NCBI GenBank assembly: GCA_965247035.1
Contig: CBDFGJ010000003.1
Location: forward strand, 930,001 to 994,000
Reading direction: 5' to 3'
Source: Azophilus sp965247035
GTDB lineage: Bacteria > Pseudomonadota > Gammaproteobacteria > Pseudomonadales > Azotimanducaceae
DNA length: 64,000 bases
Shown here: positions 61,974 through 64,000 of the stretch, piece by piece
How positions within the stretch are numbered: position 1 is the first letter of the stretch
How the letters are laid out: each line of letters starts with the position of its first letter
The notes under the pieces: generated by a model
What the model saw: only the letters and a program-made list of their open reading frames with translations
Told to the model about the DNA's origin: nothing
Database searches by the model: none
Program-made: the position numbers and the translations under genes

Positions 61974-63970
61974 TTCCCGAACTCGGCCACTTTTCAGTCA
62001 TCCTGGCGCTGGCCTTGAGTTTGGCCGGCACCTTCTTTGGCTTGGTTGGTGCAGGCCTTGGCCGGGTGCCGTGGATGCGGGTCGCCTTGTCGGTGACTTT
62101 TGGCCAACTGGTCTTTGTGGCGTTGGGATTCGCCGTGCTTGTCCATGCGTTTCTAGTGGACGATTTCTCCGTCGCCTACGTGGCCCACAACTCCAACAGC
62201 CTGTTGCCCTGGTATTACAAGTTCAGCGCCGTCTGGGGCGCCCATGAGGGGTCATTGCTGCTTTGGACGCTCATCATGACACTGTGGATGGGCGCTTTGG
62301 CCAGCCGCAGCGCCCATCTGCCGGAGGATTTCCTAGCCCGAGCGCTTGGGGTGATGGGGCTGTTGAACGCTGGCTTCCTCAGCTTTCTGCTGTTCACCAG
62401 CAATCCGTTTGCGCGCCTGTTGCCGCTGCCGCCGACGGACGGCTCGGACCTCAACCCCCTGCTGCAGGACTTTGGCTTGATCGTCCATCCGCCCATGCTG
62501 TACACCGGCTACGTCGGCTTGTCGGTGGCGTTCGCCTTTGCTGTGGCGGGCTTGTTGGCTGGCCGGGTGGACAACGCTTGGGCGCGTTGGGCGCGCCCTT
62601 GGACCAATGTGGCTTGGGCGTTCCTTACCCTAGGCATTGCCTTGGGCAGTTGGTGGGCCTACTACGAGTTGGGCTGGGGTGGTTGGTGGTTCTGGGACCC
62701 GGTGGAGAACGCCTCCTTCATGCCGTGGCTGGTGGGCACGGCGCTGGTGCATTCCCTCGCCGTCACCGAAAAGCGGGGGGTGTTTAGGAGTTGGACGCTG
62801 CTGCTGGCGATCATGGCGTTCTCTTTGAGCCTGCTTGGTGCATTCATCGTGCGCTCCGGCGTGCTCACGTCCATTCATGCGTTTGCGGTGGACCCCACCC
62901 GCGGGCTGTTCATCCTGGCCTTTCTGGCGCTGGTGGCCGGCGGCTCCCTGACGCTGTTTGGATTTCGCGCCGAGGCTGCGACCAAGGCCCGCTACAGCCT
63001 CTTCAGCCGCGAGACCTTTTTGTTGCTGAACAACTTGGTGTTCGTCGTCGCCATGGCAGTGGTGCTGCTGGGCACGCTTTATCCGCTGGCCTTTGAGGTC
63101 GCCACCGGTGGCGACAAGATCAGCATTGGCCCCCCCTGGTTCAACCTCTTCTTCATGCCGTTGATGCTGGTGCTGGCCTTGGCTCTAGGCGTGGGGCCTT
63201 TCACGGCTTGGAAGCGCGGCCATCCAAAGCGGCTGCTGCGGCGTCTTGTCGGCGTCTTGGCGGGCAGTGCGGCGCTGGCCATTCTAGCGATGCTGTTGCT
63301 GACCGAATCACTTTCCTGGGCTGGCGGCGCGGCGCTGTTGTTCGGCCTTTGGATACTGGTTTCCCACGGCTTGGACTTTGTGCAGCGGCTGCGCATGGGA
63401 GTAGGCGCCCTGCCCTTAGCCTACTGCGGCATGACATTGGCCCACTTGGGCTTTGCCGTTAGCCTGCTGGGTGTGGCGCTGACCCATGAACTGTCCATTG
63501 AGAAGGACATTCGCATGGCGGCCGGCAGCACCGCCACCCACGGCGGCGTGCAGTTCAAATTCAAGGGCGTGGTGGAAGCCGCAGGCCCGAACTACCTAGC
63601 GCAGCGTGGATTGTTTGAGGTTGTGGACGGGAAACGGGTTTTGCAGCTCATGCCGGAGAAACGCCGATACCTAGTGAGCGGTTCCGTGATGACCGAGGCG
63701 GCCATAGATGCCGGCTTGTTCAAGGACATCTATGTTTCCTTGGGCGAGCCCTTGGACGATGGTCATTGGGCCGTGCGGGTCTATGTCAAGCCGTTCGTGC
63801 GGTGGATCTGGTTTGGCGCCCTGTTGATGGCGCTTGGCGGCGTCTTGGCCGTGGCGGACAAGCGATATCGACGTTTGCGGGAACGCACCGCGCAACCGAC
63901 GCTGGTGGCTGCGCCCGGCGGCATGGCAAGCGTTTTGGAGTCTAGGGAGTCGGCGGAGCCAGGTGCCTGA
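61970..63970 (+). CDS. ccmF: Cytochrome c haem lyase subunit CcmF
   Basis: 666 residues from GTG 61970, with many membrane helices. The WWD haem domain is GWGGWWFWDPVENASFMPWL near residue 236. CcmF attaches haem to apocytochrome with CcmH/I. It ends with TGATG, leading into the next gene. Confidence 0.92.
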   Translation: MIPELGHFSVILALALSLAGTFFGLVGAGLGRVPWMRVALSVTFGQLVFVALGFAVLVHAFLVDDFSVAYVAHNSNSLLPWYYKFSAVWGAHEGSLLLWTLIMTLWMGALASRSAHLPEDFLARALGVMGLLNAGFLSFLLFTSNPFARLLPLPPTDGSDLNPLLQDFGLIVHPPMLYTGYVGLSVAFAFAVAGLLAGRVDNAWARWARPWTNVAWAFLTLGIALGSWWAYYELGWGGWWFWDPVENASFMPWLVGTALVHSLAVTEKRGVFRSWTLLLAIMAFSLSLLGAFIVRSGVLTSIHAFAVDPTRGLFILAFLALVAGGSLTLFGFRAEAATKARYSLFSRETFLLLNNLVFVVAMAVVLLGTLYPLAFEVATGGDKISIGPPWFNLFFMPLMLVLALALGVGPFTAWKRGHPKRLLRRLVGVLAGSAALAILAMLLLTESLSWAGGAALLFGLWILVSHGLDFVQRLRMGVGALPLAYCGMTLAHLGFAVSLLGVALTHELSIEKDIRMAAGSTATHGGVQFKFKGVVEAAGPNYLAQRGLFEVVDGKRVLQLMPEKRRYLVSGSVMTEAAIDAGLFKDIYVSLGEPLDDGHWAVRVYVKPFVRWIWFGALLMALGGVLAVADKRYRRLRERTAQPTLVAAPGGMASVLESRESAEPGA

Positions 63971-64000
63971 TGCGGGTTGGTCGGTTTGCGCCCCTAGCCG
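63970..64000 (+). CDS. Start of the next ccm gene, probably ccmG/dsbE
   Basis: ATG 63970 overlaps the ccmF stop and gives MRVGRFAPLA before the window ends. The position suggests ccmG (thioredoxin-like), but too little is visible to prove it. Confidence 0.4.
   Translation, partial: MRVGRFAPLA

Noticed and set aside
1..64000. tRNA, rRNA and CRISPR arrays
   Set aside because: No cloverleaf-like or regularly spaced direct repeats were recognised by eye; a tRNA scan could still find a missed one.

Overview
The window joins two different kinds of DNA. From about 25.5 kb to the right end the genes are core genes of a GC-rich gammaproteobacterium. The series miaB, ybeZ/phoH, ybeY, corC, lnt, leuS, lptE lies in the classic enterobacterial order. 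It is followed by rsmD, ftsY-ftsE-ftsX, mutM-rpmG-rpmB, bolA-trhO, tesA next to ybbA-ybbP, and a ccmABCDEF cytochrome c maturation operon. From 1 to about 25.5 kb everything looks acquired: degraded insertion sequences, a small metabolic cargo, and a large phage-defence cluster.

Layout. 1-6.7 kb: a cut regulator fragment, then two broken parts of one IS66-type element (outer ends at 203 and 6545) that enclose a PQQ alcohol dehydrogenase gene, a frameshifted SDR gene, an HCCA-isomerase-like gene and a fragment of an FtsX-type permease. 6.8-24.6 kb: the defence cluster, all on the plus strand with mostly 2-8 bp gaps or overlaps. It holds a type III-like restriction subunit, a cytidine-deaminase/GHKL-ATPase fusion, a type III-like methyltransferase, SIR2, HerA, a KTSC-domain protein, a RelE-fused UvrD helicase, a YhaO/SbcD-type nuclease and a YhaN/SbcC-type ATPase. 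24.7-25.6 kb: a decayed DUF6880-like gene, a convergent ArsC-family gene whose first redox cysteine codon is UGA with a plausible bacterial SECIS hairpin behind it (a likely selenoprotein), and an IS30-like transposase tail.

25.7-30 kb: an LLM-class oxidoreductase, a DUF899 thioredoxin-like protein, a small secreted protein, a FixH/YtkA-like protein and a di-haem cytochrome c peroxidase. 30.4-43.4 kb: DNA polymerase III delta and the leuS-lnt-miaB core cluster, with IS remnants and MITE-like repeats in the gaps. 43.6-52 kb: cell division ABC pair, DNA repair, ribosomal proteins, Coq4 (ubiquinone), BolA and TrhO. 52-56.7 kb: TesA and the YbbA/YbbP exporter. 56.9-64 kb: a TonB-dependent receptor and the ccm operon.

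How the genes work together. The defence genes combine modification and restriction, NAD-dependent abortive infection (SIR2-HerA) and a helicase/nuclease/ATPase set. Codon and base composition suggests that SIR2-HerA-KTSC is a separate, more AT-rich cassette set between the modification gene and the UvrD trio. The right-hand genes point to an aerobic, c-type-cytochrome and ubiquinone-using Gram-negative cell. The most noteworthy items are the combined defence cluster with its deaminase-GHKL fusion, and the UGA-containing ArsC-like gene. No tRNA, rRNA or CRISPR array was seen.
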